Positions 10,758 through 23,655 are shown, counted from the first letter of the stretch. The stretch: DNA of 64,000 bases from Allium sativum (GCA_030737875.1 CM060926.1:322146422-322210421), one strand, 5' to 3'. A program made the numbers and translations. The notes: a model not told the origin generated them from the sequence alone.

Positions 10758-12210
10758 TCGTTAGTGCTATGCCCTGGTTGATTATGAAACCGGAAGAATT
10801 TACCGGAGTTGGCTTGTTGCTCAGTGATCTTTTGAGCCTTCATTTGAGGAAAGATGCTTGAATCCTTTGTGGCGGAGTAGATCCTCTTTGGGGTTTCATT
10901 TAAGAGAGTCAATTATTAATGCTTGTAAAGCCGTGTTTTCTTATAGGCTTTGCTATCCTTCTCATCACTTCCCCTCTTCTGCCAGAGTCATTCTTCTGCT
11001 CGGTCTGGAACTCGTTGCCTTTTGCTTCTTTAATAGTGCCACTTTCTATGACCTTCTGAACATTCGTTGCATCATCCTCCATGCTCATATACTCCTTGGC
11101 TTTCTTATAGAACTTCTTTAGAGTTTTGGGCTTCTTCATCTTGAGCCATTTTCCGAATTCCGATTTCTTATCAATAGAACCCTTCAGCGCTGCCAATAAG
11201 TACCAAGGTTCTGTTTCTATGACTTAAGCCGCTACAGCATGGAATTGTGTAAGAAAAGCTTTGATAGTTTGTCAAGACATCTATTCCATCTCGCTGAGCG
11301 ACATCACATCCTTTACTTTGGTTGTTTGGAGATGAAATTGTTCTTGAAATCTTCTCTCCAGATCAGCAAATTGATCAATGCACTTAGGTAGAAGTCTAGT
11401 GAACCATAGTGAGGCCACACCTTCTAAGCATACAGGAAAGTACAAGCATTTTATCTCATCGGTTGCCCTAGCTCCGTTCATATGTTGAACATATTTGAAT
11501 AGAAAAATGTTTTAGATCTCCAGTCCCTCCATGAGGTGCTATGGTTGGGGGTATGAATTTCTTAGGAAACTTTGCTTGACAGATTCTTTCTATAAATGGG
11601 TTTTTATTGGGTGAAAATTCATTTATAGATTCTCTTCATCCTCTTGGATCGTTTTTTCTTTCATTGTTCGCTGGATCATATCTGTAATGCGCTTCTCATC
11701 GCTCGCCCGTTCCATAGGTTTGGCATTGATGCTTTTATTGGTGCAATCGCGGTTCAAGCTCCGATGCCTTGCACCTCTTTTGGGAGGTGTCCTTTTGGTG
11801 GGACTCGCGACGTTCTGAGTTTCACCTTTCTCCTTGTGCTGTGGAGACTTGACCTTAGAGTCCTCAAAGTCCCCCCCCCCCCACTTTTTGTCTTCCACCA
11901 AGAAGTGAGATCGACCAGGGTCTAAGGTTGATGAGTCCTCTTTTTCGTCAACATTATTTACAACATTCGGTGGCGGAAGATTGCTTGAGCATTAATCAGG
12001 GCATCAAACCTTTCAATCAGCATTTTTGTCGTAGGATCCTTTTTTTTATTCAAGCCAGTCATAGCCACTTAAATTCATCTCACGTTACAGATGCCCTAGA
12101 GGTCTCCTTAACTTCTCGATTCAACGTTTGCGGTGTAGCTTCATCACCATGAATTTCTCAATAACTGGAGTAGCTCTAACGGACTTGCTATTTTTCTTCG
12201 AACCGACCAT
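10694..12210 (-). pseudogene. T3 gag (broken)
   Basis: The probable start (12210, MVGSKKNSK) lies about 85 bp after the PBS. Pieces in order are a basic N-terminal part (11901-11623), a retrotransposon-gag domain (11481-11281, with FPVCLEGVASLWFTRL), a C-terminal helical part (11196-10909) and a zinc-knuckle region (10912-10694) reading KFFRFHNQPGHSTNEC. The first knuckle Cys is Phe, as also in T7. A 12-C run at 11871-11882 may be one of the frame disruptions. Many stops and frame changes. Confidence 0.85.
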
Positions 12211-12294
12211 GGCTTCAAGGAAGGAAGCGGTTTAGGATTTCAAGGGTAGGCTGTTGGAATTGGAGAAAAGTGTGAAGGAAGGAAACACGAACAC

Positions 12295-12313
12295 AGCCCC
12301 ACGGTGGGCGCCA
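12295..12313 (-). other. T3 primer-binding site, tRNA-Lys
   Basis: Minus-strand TGGCGCCCACCGTGGGGCT starts two bases after the LTR end. The + strand AGCCCCACGGTGGGCGCCA equals the 3' end of plant tRNA-Lys including CCA (19 matches). It fixes the element's minus orientation. Confidence 0.9.
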
Positions 12314-12315
12314 AA

Positions 12316-13724
12316 TGTTTTCACCAAAAATGGTTCAAACACCAAGGGTACGAGAATCATATTTAACCAATACGGTTAATAAGTAAATGCAGCCGTACTT
12401 AACAAAAGTTGAAAGTAAAAATGTGGGGAAAGCAAAAGAAGACAAGGTTTTAGAGTGGTTCAAACTAAGCTAGGCCTACATCAACTATGGAGATGGTTTG
12501 CATTATCATGACAATGATTACAAAGCATATAAACTCTCTTTTCTCATACATCTTCTCATTCTTTCAGCATCTTTTCACTCTCACATACAAATGTTGCTTA
12601 AATTTACGGAATTCGACGGAGGAAAGGTGCAATCCATGGAGGAGAAGGATGAATGAGTGATGGAGAAGGAGGATGTCTTTGACCTCTTTTCACTTATAAG
12701 ATCCCAATGGACGTCATGGCCAAATGGATGAAGATCCTTCAAGTGGAAATGATGATGTTGGTTGAAAATGCTTAAGGAAGGGTGGAGGGAAGAATTTAGC
12801 AGCACTTCGTGGTAGCAAAAAAGTTCCCCTCTCTTGGTGGAAGCCATGGCCTATTTATAGGTGTGCCTCCATGAAAAAATGATCTGAAAATCATATAAGC
12901 AGACTTCGGGTCGCTTGTCCCATTAATTACGAACATGCCACCGCTTAGTTGTAGCCAACTGGTGACAGTTGTATTTAGTTGTCCTGGAAGGGACGAGCGA
13001 CTGCATAAGTATGAGAACATTGAATGGGTGGACAGGCAGTGAGTGTACAGGTGACTTGTCAAAGCTTCCAATATTTTATGGTGGATAGGCGACCGATCAA
13101 AACTTGTAGAGCAGGCATATGAGCGATCGCTCTAGAGTTGATATCTGTCGGGTTGGTAGGTGGCATGCGATTGTAACATTAGTGAGTGATTGAGGAATAA
13201 GAGAACAGCTGAGGTTGCGATCCATGAGCGGACATGGGATGTATGCGCAATTCCTTGCATCTTTGTGTCCCCCGCTATGTACGATCGATCGGGGTAACGT
13301 GGACGAACGATTGCAGAACAGAGTATGCGACCAGAACCAATTCTTCTCTTCGTCTTGTACGACTGATTTCTTTGATACAATAATGAGCGACTTCCTTATT
13401 GTAGGCTATCTTTGCAGGATGTACGGGCCTCACCGTCCTTGGGCAGTACCATCCTTGAGCTGGCTTGGCGCGCGCGGTCCCTCTGTATGATTGTATTATG
13501 TTGTATGACCGATCCTGATTGTGTTGAGTGGACAACCCGACTTGTTCTGATGTATGCGACCTTCCTTGTCATGTTTAACCTTAATTTGGCACTTGACCTT
13601 TGTTTTGTGTAATCGTTCCTTGCTCTTCACAAACTGCTTGGGTGAACTGGATTGGAGTGGACTATGCGCGACCGATCTCAATGACGCTTAACCCGTAGAC
13701 CAGCATGCGTATAGGGGATAAACA
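12316..13724 (-). repeat. T3 5' LTR
   Basis: Second LTR copy (1409 bp), homologous end to end with 2002-3401 but with many substitutions and an extra roughly 20-bp AAATGCAGCCGTACTTAAC segment near 12385. It has the same TATA box (minus, 12850-12861) and GACCGA motif set. The next base rightwards is the target-site duplication. Confidence 0.9.
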
Positions 13725-13729
13725 TTTAA

Positions 13730-14818
13730 TTAAAGACACCTTTTAGGGTAAACATAACTTGTAGAAATAATAAGATTATGTAATTAAAGACACCTAGTGG
13801 TATACATAGCCAATGAAAACCTAGTGGGGGATACAAGACAAAGGGGGGAGCTTGTATCATATTGCGTGGGACCCGTTTCGTTTAGTAACCCGGAGTAGGT
13901 ATCAACTCCAAACTAGTCGGAGAAGGGGCACGCTTACTGGACTGATTGTAAGAGATCCAAACGTGGAGGACAGTGTGGGCGGCGTAAACCGACCGGGCCA
14001 TGTGCGTGCATGAGCCGGGGAGAGGGGGATAAGACGACCGTACACCTGTAGATATGGGGATGTGCATATCAGCGAAGGATTGCCACCTTAGGACGTGATA
14101 CATCCTACGGTGGGGTCAACATAGAGTATCTATGCGGATTAGGGAGCCTATCGATTAGGATAGTAGTTAGAGTACACTTGGACATATGCCTAAGTCTACC
14201 ACCTTATAGTGAAAGGATCATCTCATTCTGGATATACTTGTAATAGTGCAGAATAATCATTAGAAGCATATACACCTTATCCTGTATATCTTGTCATACC
14301 TGTCTTTTATGTAGTAATTTCTCTTATCCACTTTATATGCTTGTCATGCTATTTTTATTTATTTACTTGCTAAAAGTAACTAGACTCACTAGACTTTATG
14401 TCTGACCCTTTTTGTTTCTCCTTCTTTCTTTCGTTCCCCACCCCCTCCCTCAAGGTTCTCAGGGCGGAAACACTCAGGCTTGACTGTGATTCTGCTTATT
14501 TTTGCTGGAGCTGCTAATATGTATGGCTCAAGCTCCTATCCTTGTTGCTATGGCTGTATTTTGTTTTTGGGGAATTTTATTTCTTTTATGTACTCTGATA
14601 TTTTTGAAGTACAAGACAGTAGCTTTTATATTGTAATGGGATTTTGTATTTCAGACATGTGATGTTTTTGGACCACGGTATCTTATGATAAATAAAGTTT
14701 TATTCCGCTGTTATTTTATATGTCTTTCTTGTAATATTTACATGTTGTTTGCTATAACGCTTCACGAAACTTAATGCATTCCCTTTGTGAGTGACATTAA
14801 CGGATGTGGGGTATCACA
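13730..14818 (+). repeat. T1 3' LTR, right part
   Basis: The LTR resumes after T3. It opens with two copies of a roughly 50-bp unit (TAATTAAAGACACCT....ATACATA; one more copy lies before T3 at 1948). The end GTGACATTAACGGATGTGGGGTATCACA (in pieces, 14791-14818) matches the family LTR end GTGACCTTAACGGAGGTGGGGTGTTTCA seen in T5. A polypyrimidine stretch at 14400-14455 and an AATAAA-like element near 14690 suit the R/U5 area. Confidence 0.75.
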
Positions 14819-16291
14819 CCGGGCGGGTCCGAGCAGACTTCTTTCACAAGTCGGACTTAACATCGTGTCTTAGCATGTTATACGTCTATGCACTTAGACC
14901 CCTCACATTAGATTCACCACTTGTGGTTGCCGGATATGCCAAGCGGGTCCGGGCAGACTTCTACCACAAGTGTAATCTAACCTTGTGTCTAAGCGCAGTT
15001 ACAGTTTCTAATTACTGTAATTCTAGGAATTTCCATTATTAACCAATTATACCTATTTCATTATAGGTTTCCGTGCCCCTTTCCTAAGTCATATTTATGA
15101 TGTACGATATGCCCTAAATTTAAGATCTAAATCACAATTTGATTTATGCCCCAAATCCATATTCATGTATTTCATTCAAGTTATGCCTAAATTTCCCAAT
15201 ACAAGTTATGCCCTAATTTTAACGTTTTCCCCTCGTTCCCAATTTCATGTGTTCGCATATTTCAGCGGTATGCCTAGGCTCGAAGGTAGCCTGGCTAAAA
15301 AAATAAAAAGGGAAGAGAAGAAGGGAAGAGAATAGAAATAATCATAATAACAAGATTGAACATATGACAGCAAAAATAGACATAGCAACTAATAAGCGTA
15401 CAGTGACAAAATTGAGCATAATGACAAGATAGGCATATTGGAACAGATCTGATGAACATGTGATAATATAACTGATTATGCATAGTGTCATGGTCATAAA
15501 CAAGCATAATGAGATCTAATCAGTGAATTAGATATACAAATAATGATAGATCTGACATGATAAATAGGCATAGGCTTAGATCCAATTCATATTAATGTCA
15601 AAATAACTTAGGTACACAGGTTATGGAAGATCTAATATGATTCAATTAGTCATAGGCTTAGATCCAATTCATAAACATGCCAAGATTAACTTTTAAATGT
15701 TTAGGTATAAATATAACACAGACTCACTGTGATTGGATCTAAGAAATAGAAGAGTAATTGCAGATGTTGAATCACAGATCACTAAACTTGAATGGCTTGT
15801 TTGTTAAAGAAGAAAAAGTTGATTTAATCTGGGCAGAGGCAACATCTAGTTCTCCATTGTTTTTTGTGTGTAAAAACAAGAGAAATGGGTTCTTATCTAT
15901 AGACTAAAGCCAACGAACCAAGCCAAGAAAGGAGTCCACATTCACGTAGAAGAATCCGCCCAGATCTACAGTGGGGTCGACCCCCCTTGGGTGGGTCGAC
16001 ACATGGATCGACCCCCCTATTGGTGGGTCGACCCCCAACGGGCCATTTTCCCGCTTTGTGTTTTGAATTTTGGACCTATTTTGTTCTTGTATAATTCTCT
16101 TGTGCGTATACAAACTTCAAACTTTAATATCTTTTTCATACGGCATCCGTTTTACGCAAACCAGGTGTCAATTTTGACTAGAGTTCCGAGACGAACGCAA
16201 TGGCGTGGTCCGTTTCACTTAATTCTGAATATTTAATTAATTATTCTTTAATTTATCATCTTTAGTGTTGTTAAAATTACGGGGTGTTACA
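14819..16291 (-). repeat. T2: reverse Tekay-like LTR, truncated by T1
   Basis: This is a minus-strand LTR of the T1 family. It starts at 16291 (TGTAACACCCCGTAATTTT in minus sense) with a GTCGAC cluster at 15974-16036 (three exact hexamers) and a TATA-like CTATAGATAAG near 15893. It stops abruptly at 14819 inside the first CCGG(G/A)C block where T1's LTR end abuts, so T1 inserted into T2. The rest of T2 must lie beyond the left edge. Its right flank is N1 LTR sequence. Confidence 0.8.
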
Positions 16292-16960
16292 TCAATACAC
16301 TACATGGAGGTGGCATCGGATTCACAAAAGAATAAAAAGCCAATGACAAAACTTAGAATACAAGCACGGGTCGATATCGACACTAGATAGCAAGTACCAA
16401 AGCAAGTGGCACTCGGAACAAAGCTTTTACTGACCACAACCAAAATGGGGCCCAATTTGTCGATAAATAAGACCCCAAGGGTCTCATTTTTGGGGACTTA
16501 TTTCATTTCCAAAATTTTGTATCCTTTTTTAGAGCTTAATCCCTAATTTGTAAATCAATTTGGGGGTTTTACTTGTAACCTTCAATGTACTCAATCAAAT
16601 GATCAAATAAAGAGATATTCAATACTTGTCATCTATTTTGCTAGTTCCCTTATTATTAGTTCACGACAAAAGCCTCCTATAAGAGCATAATTACCGAAAT
16701 ATCCTTCCTTAAGCCATTTAACTTTCTCACTTGTGTCGAGTTTATAAAACCATTATCCCAGGGTAAATGTTGGTACTTAAGTCTCGTAAACGTGATACTC
16801 GCCTCTTTGAAGAAAGAGTAGCCAATCTTCGGGTTTAGGACCTTGATATCTAGGAAACGGTGAATTAACTCAATCTTGTAGGAACTAAATAATCTTTAAG
16901 GACACTTAGGTCCATACCTTTGTTCCCTTTTTCTGGTGAGGACGAAAAATAATGTTAACA
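16292..16960 (+). repeat. N1 LTR, right part
   Basis: This is collinear with 35816-36481 in the N2 LTR, including the GGGTCGATATCGACAC motif, a mutated TATA (GATAAATAAGACCC near 16465), the transcribed 'GGGTCTCATTTTTGG' segment and the end AATAATGTTAACA. It is cut on the left by T2. Together with 16961-17170 and 32046-33572 it makes an older copy of the N family. Confidence 0.8.
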
Positions 16961-17170
16961 TTTTGGCGCTAAAAGGAGGGCTTGAACCTCCGACCCTTTG
17001 AATAAGATTACAATATCCCTTGTTATTCCGTCCCTATTGGACTAAGCTTTGAAGAAGCAGGATCATAGGTTAAGGGTCTCGACAAGAATCCTCTGAATTT
17101 CAAATGGCTATGACAAGCATCAGTGATCCAAGAAGTATCAAAAAATGAAGGGTTAAATTGGAAGCCCTAT
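16961..17170 (+). mobile_element. N1 primer-binding site and start of gag-like frame
   Basis: TTTTGGCGCTAAAAGGAGGG follows the LTR end, a PBS-like string in the position used by Tat elements. The following GCTTGAACCTCC completes a perfect GGAGG/CCTCC stem. Downstream an ATG at 17105 opens MAMTSISDPR, which in N2 is the start of a longer frame; here it stops after a few codons. T4 interrupts at 17171. Confidence 0.6.
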
Positions 17171-18339
17171 TGAAACACCCCACCTCCGTTAAGGTCACTC
17201 ACAAAGCGAATGCCTTAACTTTGGTGGAGCATTTTAGGTAAAAGATGCAGATAAATTACAAGACAGATCAATAAAGCAGCGGAAAATAGAGTCATTTTTA
17301 TAAACAACTTAATTCAGTCAAGCTTTTACAACAATTGTCTCAATCATACTTAAAAGTAATACATAGAAATTCTGTCTTGATTCAAAAATTTCCAAGTATA
17401 AAAGAAAGATAAAAATAATAATGATATTCCCCAATAAAGCATGAACCAGCCATAGCAGTGGAAGAGAGAGTCCAAAGCAATACATCGACTATCTTCGAGC
17501 TTGGAAAGAAAACTGGGCTAAGTGATAACATTTCCTCCCTGTGAACCTGGTGAGGGGGAAACGGAAGAAAAGAGGCGAAACAAAACTAGGTTAGACATAA
17601 GTCTGGTAAGTCCAGTGACTTTCAGCATATAAATAGGCAAAAGTATCATGACATGAATAAATTGAATATAAGACAATACCATGATAACAGGGATAACAAG
17701 ATAACATGGGATAAACATACGGTATGATAAGGCAATATAAACTAAATGCGCTTCTACTCTTTCTTTGCTTCGCTACTACTTTGTTGTTTCTGATTTCTAT
17801 ATCTATCTCTGCACTCCTAACTAGTGTCCCAACTAGTAATCTATATAAAATGATAATATTACAATGTGATCCCAATCCCCGCAAATGGTGGTAGCCTTCA
17901 GGTGTACATCTATCGTGAGGATTCCACCTCAATCAGCTTAATTGCCATGAACATGTTAGATGTACCCTTACTGCCCTATCGATCGGCTCCCCTTACTTGT
18001 ATTCATGTTCCAAGCATCTGTGTCAATCGGCCCTCTCTTGCGTGAAGATACCCTGTGCTGGTCCCACCATAAGGTGTATCAATCCTTATGATAGCGACCC
18101 GATACGATTCCAGATGCACAGTGTGTAACTACTGGTACTCAGTGCCTGCTTTTTCCCACTCCGGATTACGTGCACGCCCGTAAACCATCGGAACCTACAC
18201 TGATGTACCCCCTGCCGCTGCTTTGACCGCTTACAATCAGCCCAGTAATCATGCCCCACGCTGCCTAGTTTCAGGGTACCATGATACATCTATGTGGGTT
18301 ACTGCTGAAATGGGTCCCCGTTACTAGGGTTTCCTGCCG

Positions 18340-19060
18340 GTTAAGTTTGTGGGCATATATATACAAATATTACCCACCTACACGAGATGTACTTAACCCT
18401 GCCACCGATTCTAGCATGTTTATTTAACGGTTAAGTTGTGTGGGCCTATATGTACAAATATTACCCACCTACACGAGATGTACTTAACCCTCCCACCGAT
18501 TCAAGCATATTTATTTAACGGTAGAGTTTTGTGTGGGCCTATATGTACTAATATTACCCACCAACCCGATATGTACTTAACCCTCCCGCACATTATGTCA
18601 TATTGGTTAAGTGTTGTCTATTCATGTTAACTTAACCCACCCATTCATCGTGTCATGTGGGTTAAGTGTTTCCTATTAACTTAAACTTGTTCGTTCATCA
18701 AGTTATATTGGTCAAGTGTTTCTTATTAACTTAACCCCACGTGTTCATCATGTTGTATTGGTTAAGTATCTTCATTCAATTCAAGTTAACTTGACCCAGC
18801 TACTTGTTATGTTACTCTGGTTAAGTGTTGCCTTCTTGTGTTGACTTAACCCTACCACGAATCAAGTTATATTGGTTAAATGTTAACTTATCCCCTTTCC
18901 ATTTATCATGCTATACCGATTAAGTGTTTCCTATTAACTTAACCCTAGTCATCCATGTTATATTGGTTAAGTGTTTCTAATGAACTTAACCCTACTCATC
19001 CATGTTATATTGGTTAAGTGTTCCTATGAACTTAACCCTACTCATTCATCTTGTTCATTA
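18340..19060 (-). repeat. Palindromic TTAAGT/ACTTAA array, T4 3' LTR
   Basis: About a dozen degenerate units of 50-60 bp, each with GGTTAAGTG and AACTTAACCC separated by short spacers, preceded by three ~85-100-bp units with GTGGGCCTATATGTAC. Neighbouring half-sites are inverted, so single strands could fold into repeated hairpins. Equivalent arrays: 24812-25545 and, inverted, 29880-30670. T1 has only about two units (1850-1945). Confidence 0.8.
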
Positions 19061-20224
19061 GCATTAATTGATTTATTAATGCACCAACCTCTCACATTAG
19101 ATATGTGTTGTCGCGGTTACTGGATGTGCCGGGCGGCTCCGGGAAGTTTTACACCATAACTCAATCTAACCTTGGGTTTTTCTTGGGCATAATGCACTAG
19201 CCTCTCACATTAAATAGGTGTTGTTGTGGTTACTAGATGTGCCGGGCGGTTCCGGAAAGTTTTATACCACAACTCAATCTAACCTCGGGTTAGGCACATT
19301 CGTCTTTTCACTAATTTACATATTTATAGTCTATATGTAAATTATTCACAAATTTGTTGTCAATGCCACATTTTTCATAAATGTCAGAGTCTACATTTTT
19401 ATGCTAATTATCCCAAACAGTCGTATTCCAATTCTCAAGTTATGCCCAACAAAACTAATTGCAAGTTATGGCCCACAAGTTCAATTTCGAGTTGTCAATC
19501 AAATTAGACTACATCTAATCTTCCCAAGTTTGCAATATTAGTCTTGCCCCCAATATCCCAATATAATTATGCCATGCATCTCAACCAGTGGTTATGCCCA
19601 ATCTAGATTAATATTTTAATTTACAGTTTTGCACCCAATCTAGATTAATATTCCAATTTACAGTTTGCGCCAAATCTAGATGTAATATTTCCATTTACCC
19701 CAAGTTCGCAACAAAGACAAATTATGCCCCAAATCATAAGTTACAAAATTATGTTCCACCATTACTAAATAGACTATTCCCCAATACCCCGCATTCCAAT
19801 CGCACGTATAATAAGTTTCAGTCTAGATTCGAGGTTAATCTAAATTCATAAAATAAAGGGGACGAAAGAGGAACATAAACGAGAGTAGGCATAGGCATCA
19901 AAATGGTAGATCTGTCAAATATTTTGGACCTAAGAGGATTACAGATTTGTTAGAGTTAGGGTATAACAAAGATAGATCTGAAACAAACTGACAGAAATAA
20001 CATCATAGACATATAGATCTGATAACATCATGAACCAAAAAGGATTATATATCAGATGTCCAACAAAGATAGGCATGATTGAATAATAAATCGTTGATTC
20101 AATAGCAAGATAGGAATTAATCTAAAAGGTTTGTCTTATCATCAAGCATGGGCTTAGATCCATTTCATTATATGCCAAAATCACTATTAGGTGCTTAAAT
20201 CTGAAAATAACTTGAAATTACATG

Positions 20225-20400
20225 TTTACAGTTCAATTTACGCCCCAAATCCTAAGTTATATGTCCAATATAGTTTATGCCTCTAATCTTAAGTCATATG
20301 TCCAATACTTTATGTCTCAAATCTCAAGTAATATGCTCAATATTTTATGCCTTAAATCTCAAGTCATATGTCCAATACTTTATGTTCTAAATACAACATA
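20225..20400 (-). repeat. Short tandem repeats in T4 3' LTR
   Basis: A roughly 35-bp unit (ATATGTCCAATACTTTATG plus TCTCAAATCTCAAGTC) repeats about four to five times; the same array is at 26705-26885 in the other LTR. The ORFs here only read through the repeat. Confidence 0.75.
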
Positions 20401-22599
20401 TGTTATTTCCTCAAATCAGTTACAACTCAATTATGCCCAATTATACACGATTAATACTTTTCCCAAATTTTAGCGCTGGTCATGTCCAAATCATATTTTA
20501 TGCCGAATTTTATTTCCAATGTACGTTCATCTCTTATAAGATCTGGCTCGGGCTCGGACTAGCCTGGCCATAAAACAAAAAGGGGAGAAGGAAAGAAGAG
20601 ACAAAGAATAGACATAATATTATCAATGAGATAGATCCAAAAGACATAGAAAGACAGACATAATTTATTACAATGTTAGAATCACAATTAACTTTTATTT
20701 CTGAAAGTAACGTGAACTTAATAATTACAGAAGGGTCTTGAATTCTAGGATCTGTATTCTGAAACTGAATAGCTCTCCCTTGAAGTAGACTATTTGTTCT
20801 TCTAATTTTGATTTGATTTTATTCTTAGAAATAGTTGTTGAAGTCGTTGAATTAGCCTTTGAGTCTCTATTTGAATTCTAACTTGATTCTACGAAGGATT
20901 TGAGCAGCATAACCCGTCTTAGATTTATTTTGATATGAATTAGGGTAGAGTATAGGCAAAATGAAGTTGTGTGGAGAGAAATTGAGGTTTGGGGGTGTTT
21001 ACATAGCTTAGGAGCAACGAATCTGGTCAGAACGGGCGTCTAAATGCAGAAAACGAATCTGTCCACGGATCAGGAAAATGGGGGGAGGTCGACCCCATGG
21101 TCGACATGTTCTACCCAGGTCGACCCCCAGGTCGACCCCCTGGTCGAGTTGGGTCCTGGGCGGGAAATTTCCCGCCCAGCCCGGGTGTGTGATTTGAATT
21201 TCGAAACTTTAAATTTGAATTCGGGCTGGTTTTTATTTTAAATTCCTGATACTTCTAAGTGCCGTAACTTCTTCATACGTAGTCCGTTTTACGCAAACTC
21301 GGACTCTATCTCAAGCAGAATTCCGAGAGGAACGCAATGGCATAACCCGTTTCCCTTAATTCTTCTCTGAAAAAATAAGTATACTTTAATTTGTTACTTT
21401 AATGTTGACAGAAAATACGGGGTGTTACATTCTCCTCTCCTTAAAGGATTTCGTCCCCGAAATCTTCAAGTTTGGAAGAACGTATATCCTAACAACCAAC
21501 ATCCATCTACTCAACCATTCAATCACAGGCATCTATTGTCCTTAAAAGGTTTCTAATGCTGTATGAACATATGCAGAGTGTGTGTATATGCCTCTTATCT
21601 AATGCAAAATCAGGCGGTCTACTGATCCAGTTGACCTCCTTAATGCGAATCATGAGAGTGTCATGCGTCCAACATGTATGCAAATATCCCTAATCATGTA
21701 AACACTATATGTGTGCATATTCACTCATCCATATGATAACATATCAAGTTTCAATCCATATACGAATACATTCATATGCATATGTAATATGAAAGTCATG
21801 AGCCGATCTAGTGCCTAATATGTGTATATGCATCGACGAGTAACCCCTAGAAAACACTTGCAACCACTTGCATCCACCAAACATAGCATGTCTCAAACAC
21901 ACGTTTACATTCATTGGCTTCTACCTAAGGATTGAGGATAGGACTGAGAGGATATACCTAAATGATAAAGACTAGCATGCAAATAAATTTTACAGAAAAA
22001 GAGGAATCAAGGATATACCCTCAAAAAGAGTATGGTACGCGTATATAGTCTTCTAAGTTGCATCTTCTTGAGCTTCACTTCACTGTACCTTAACTAATTT
22101 AACTTCACGATTGCGAAGCTTCTTGACCTCCATTTCCAAAACCCACTAGTAAAGATAGGACCTCGATCACTTACTATGCTAGAGGGTATCCAATGTTGTC
22201 GAACTATCTTTCCATGATAAACAGATGTTAACCATGATACCAAGTGTATATACTAGGAAGATTAGTGGTCTCTCTTCTACTTAGCTTATCCATCATGTCA
22301 CAAATATGAGGGTTGATATCTCTCACGCAAACCATCCTAGTCGAACTTGACATGCCTCAAGTACAAGCCCCAAAGGCCTAAACCAATATCAGACAAGCAC
22401 CCAAGGAATACCTCCTCCGAATTTGGACGATTTATGTGAGATGATACTAGCAAAACAACCAAACAATTGAGCACTTAACTGACTCTGGCTATCCTCGCCA
22501 ATCTTGCTCCAAACTATCATTGATCGCATAACTGGCTTTGCATTGTCATCTAGATATATGTTGGAGTCTACCTCACGTTTTAGGGAACAAACCGCTAAC

Positions 22600-22930
22600 C
22601 TTAATCAAAAACATCTACGTGCTCATGGACTACTCCAACGGATCGAAAATCGTTGATAAATACATAAAGTGATTCTAGGTAGCTAAGACAAACTGATCCC
22701 TTAGGATTGCACGAAATCTCGAGGGTATTCCCGAGGCAAGTCAAAAGTCTAACTACCCTCCTTTCACAATTACTAGCTAACCAATCCATGCCTAAAATCA
22801 ACACATAGCCCATGAAACCAAAAACATAAGTATCTCAAATCCTTACAAACCAAAGATAAATGAGCCGAACCACAAATTGGATTTGATACAATAATGGGAT
22901 CCTCTACTGTACAAGTACTAAGGTGCAGAG
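22600..22930 (-). pseudogene. T4 gag-protease remnant
   Basis: Minus-strand reading gives PIIVSNPICGSAHLSLVCKD in one frame, then GYVLILGMDWLASN in another. 'SNP(I)..' and 'ILGMDWL' are hallmark segments of the retropepsin region of chromovirus-type Ty3/gypsy elements (ILGMDWL lies after the flap). The catalytic DSG is not present; the frame is shifted once and no RT follows. It shows the element descended from a normal gag-pol parent. Confidence 0.7.
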
Positions 22931-23643
22931 ACTCAACTATGGTAGCAGATGTGAAGCGCTAAAATCAAAAGAGTACTAACAGGATGATCAAAAGAAAACT
23001 AAACTTTTTCAACATAAACCTTACTACCTCTCTCTCAGGTACGCTGGTGGTGAGAGCATGTATTTGCCCTTCTGAAAATCCTGTCATTTGTTCTTGCCTT
23101 GTCCTTAATTATACGACCCGTTATACCGTAATAAAGATACTTCCTCTTGTCATAGGTTTTACTATTTTTTCCTCCCCTCCTTTGTGAACCAAGTCTATAT
23201 CCATGAGTTCTTCATCCTTGGGTTTTGCTCCTTAGCCAAACTCCCTCATTCTCATCTTTCCCATCTATGTGTAACTTATTGACAAGTCTCTTGAAAGATG
23301 CCTCCATCGCATGGAAAACCCTACAAAGATTGAAAGAAAATTAGCCGTAGGTGAAATCACTGCGGCTATAGATGGAAGTTGGGAACTTCTTCGCCCTTTG
23401 ACAGGTGTCGTAGTATCATCAAGCCTATGGAACCATGTCGCGATGAGGTTACCTCCCAGAAAGCCAGGAGCCCTGGAGACTCAGGAAAGAAGGAAACAAG
23501 GATTCGAATAGAGGATCAAAAAGAAAGTGCGTATGGCTTTGGGGAATATGCCTTTAAAACAAAACTTTTCTTTTGAAAATGCTTCTTTTAAAACCGTTTT
23601 GAAAATAATTTTTCAAATCTTTTATCTGATCCGGTAACCTTCA

Positions 23644-23655
23644 GCTCTGATACCA
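23644..23655 (-). other. T4 primer-binding site, initiator tRNA-Met
   Basis: Minus-strand TGGTATCAGAGC lies two bases after the 5' LTR end. The + strand GCTCTGATACCA is the 3' end of plant initiator tRNA-Met. It sets orientation and fits Tekay/Del-type chromoviruses. Confidence 0.9.

Larger units (their letters stand above)
2002..13724 (-). mobile_element. T3: complete but decayed Tat-lineage Ty3/gypsy retrotransposon
   Basis: LTRs at 2002-3401 and 12316-13724 begin (minus sense) TGTTTATCCCC and end GGTGAAAACA. A tRNA-Lys PBS and a degenerate polypurine tract are in place. The flanks TGTAA (1997-2001) and TTTAA (13725-13729) are a 5-bp target duplication with one change; a second copy of the target ('TATGTAATTAAAGACACC', 13774-13791) confirms the empty site. 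On the minus strand the order is gag, protease, RT, RNase H, archaeal-type RNase H, integrase. The extra RNase H and the tRNA-Lys PBS mark the Tat lineage. All reading frames carry stops and shifts and the two LTRs differ visibly, so it is an old copy. A + strand ORF occupies the long 3' region. Confidence 0.93.
17171..21429 (-). repeat. T4 3' LTR
   Basis: 4259 bp, minus sense from TGTAACACCCCG (21429) to GGGGTGTTTCA (17171). It contains a GTCGAC cluster (21087-21148, four exact hexamers), AT-rich tandem repeats, the duplicated CCGG block and the GGTTAAGT/ACTTAACC array. ORFs called within it are translations of repeats. Confidence 0.9.

Noticed and set aside
16963..17060. A functional tRNA gene on the minus strand
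   Set aside because: The T-arm is good but the anticodon stem and acceptor pairing are poor, and position directly after an LTR makes a PBS the better explanation; kept only as a finding on extended complementarity.
18340..19060. CRISPR-like array
   Set aside because: Units are degenerate, spacers are not unique, and the array lies in plant LTRs; it is an LTR tandem repeat.
20222..20473. 83-aa ORF on the + strand (and its relative at 26702-26935)
   Set aside because: It is a read-through of the roughly 35-bp tandem repeat in the T4 LTR; the residues only repeat the unit (SYMSNILC-like) and the frame differs between LTR copies.
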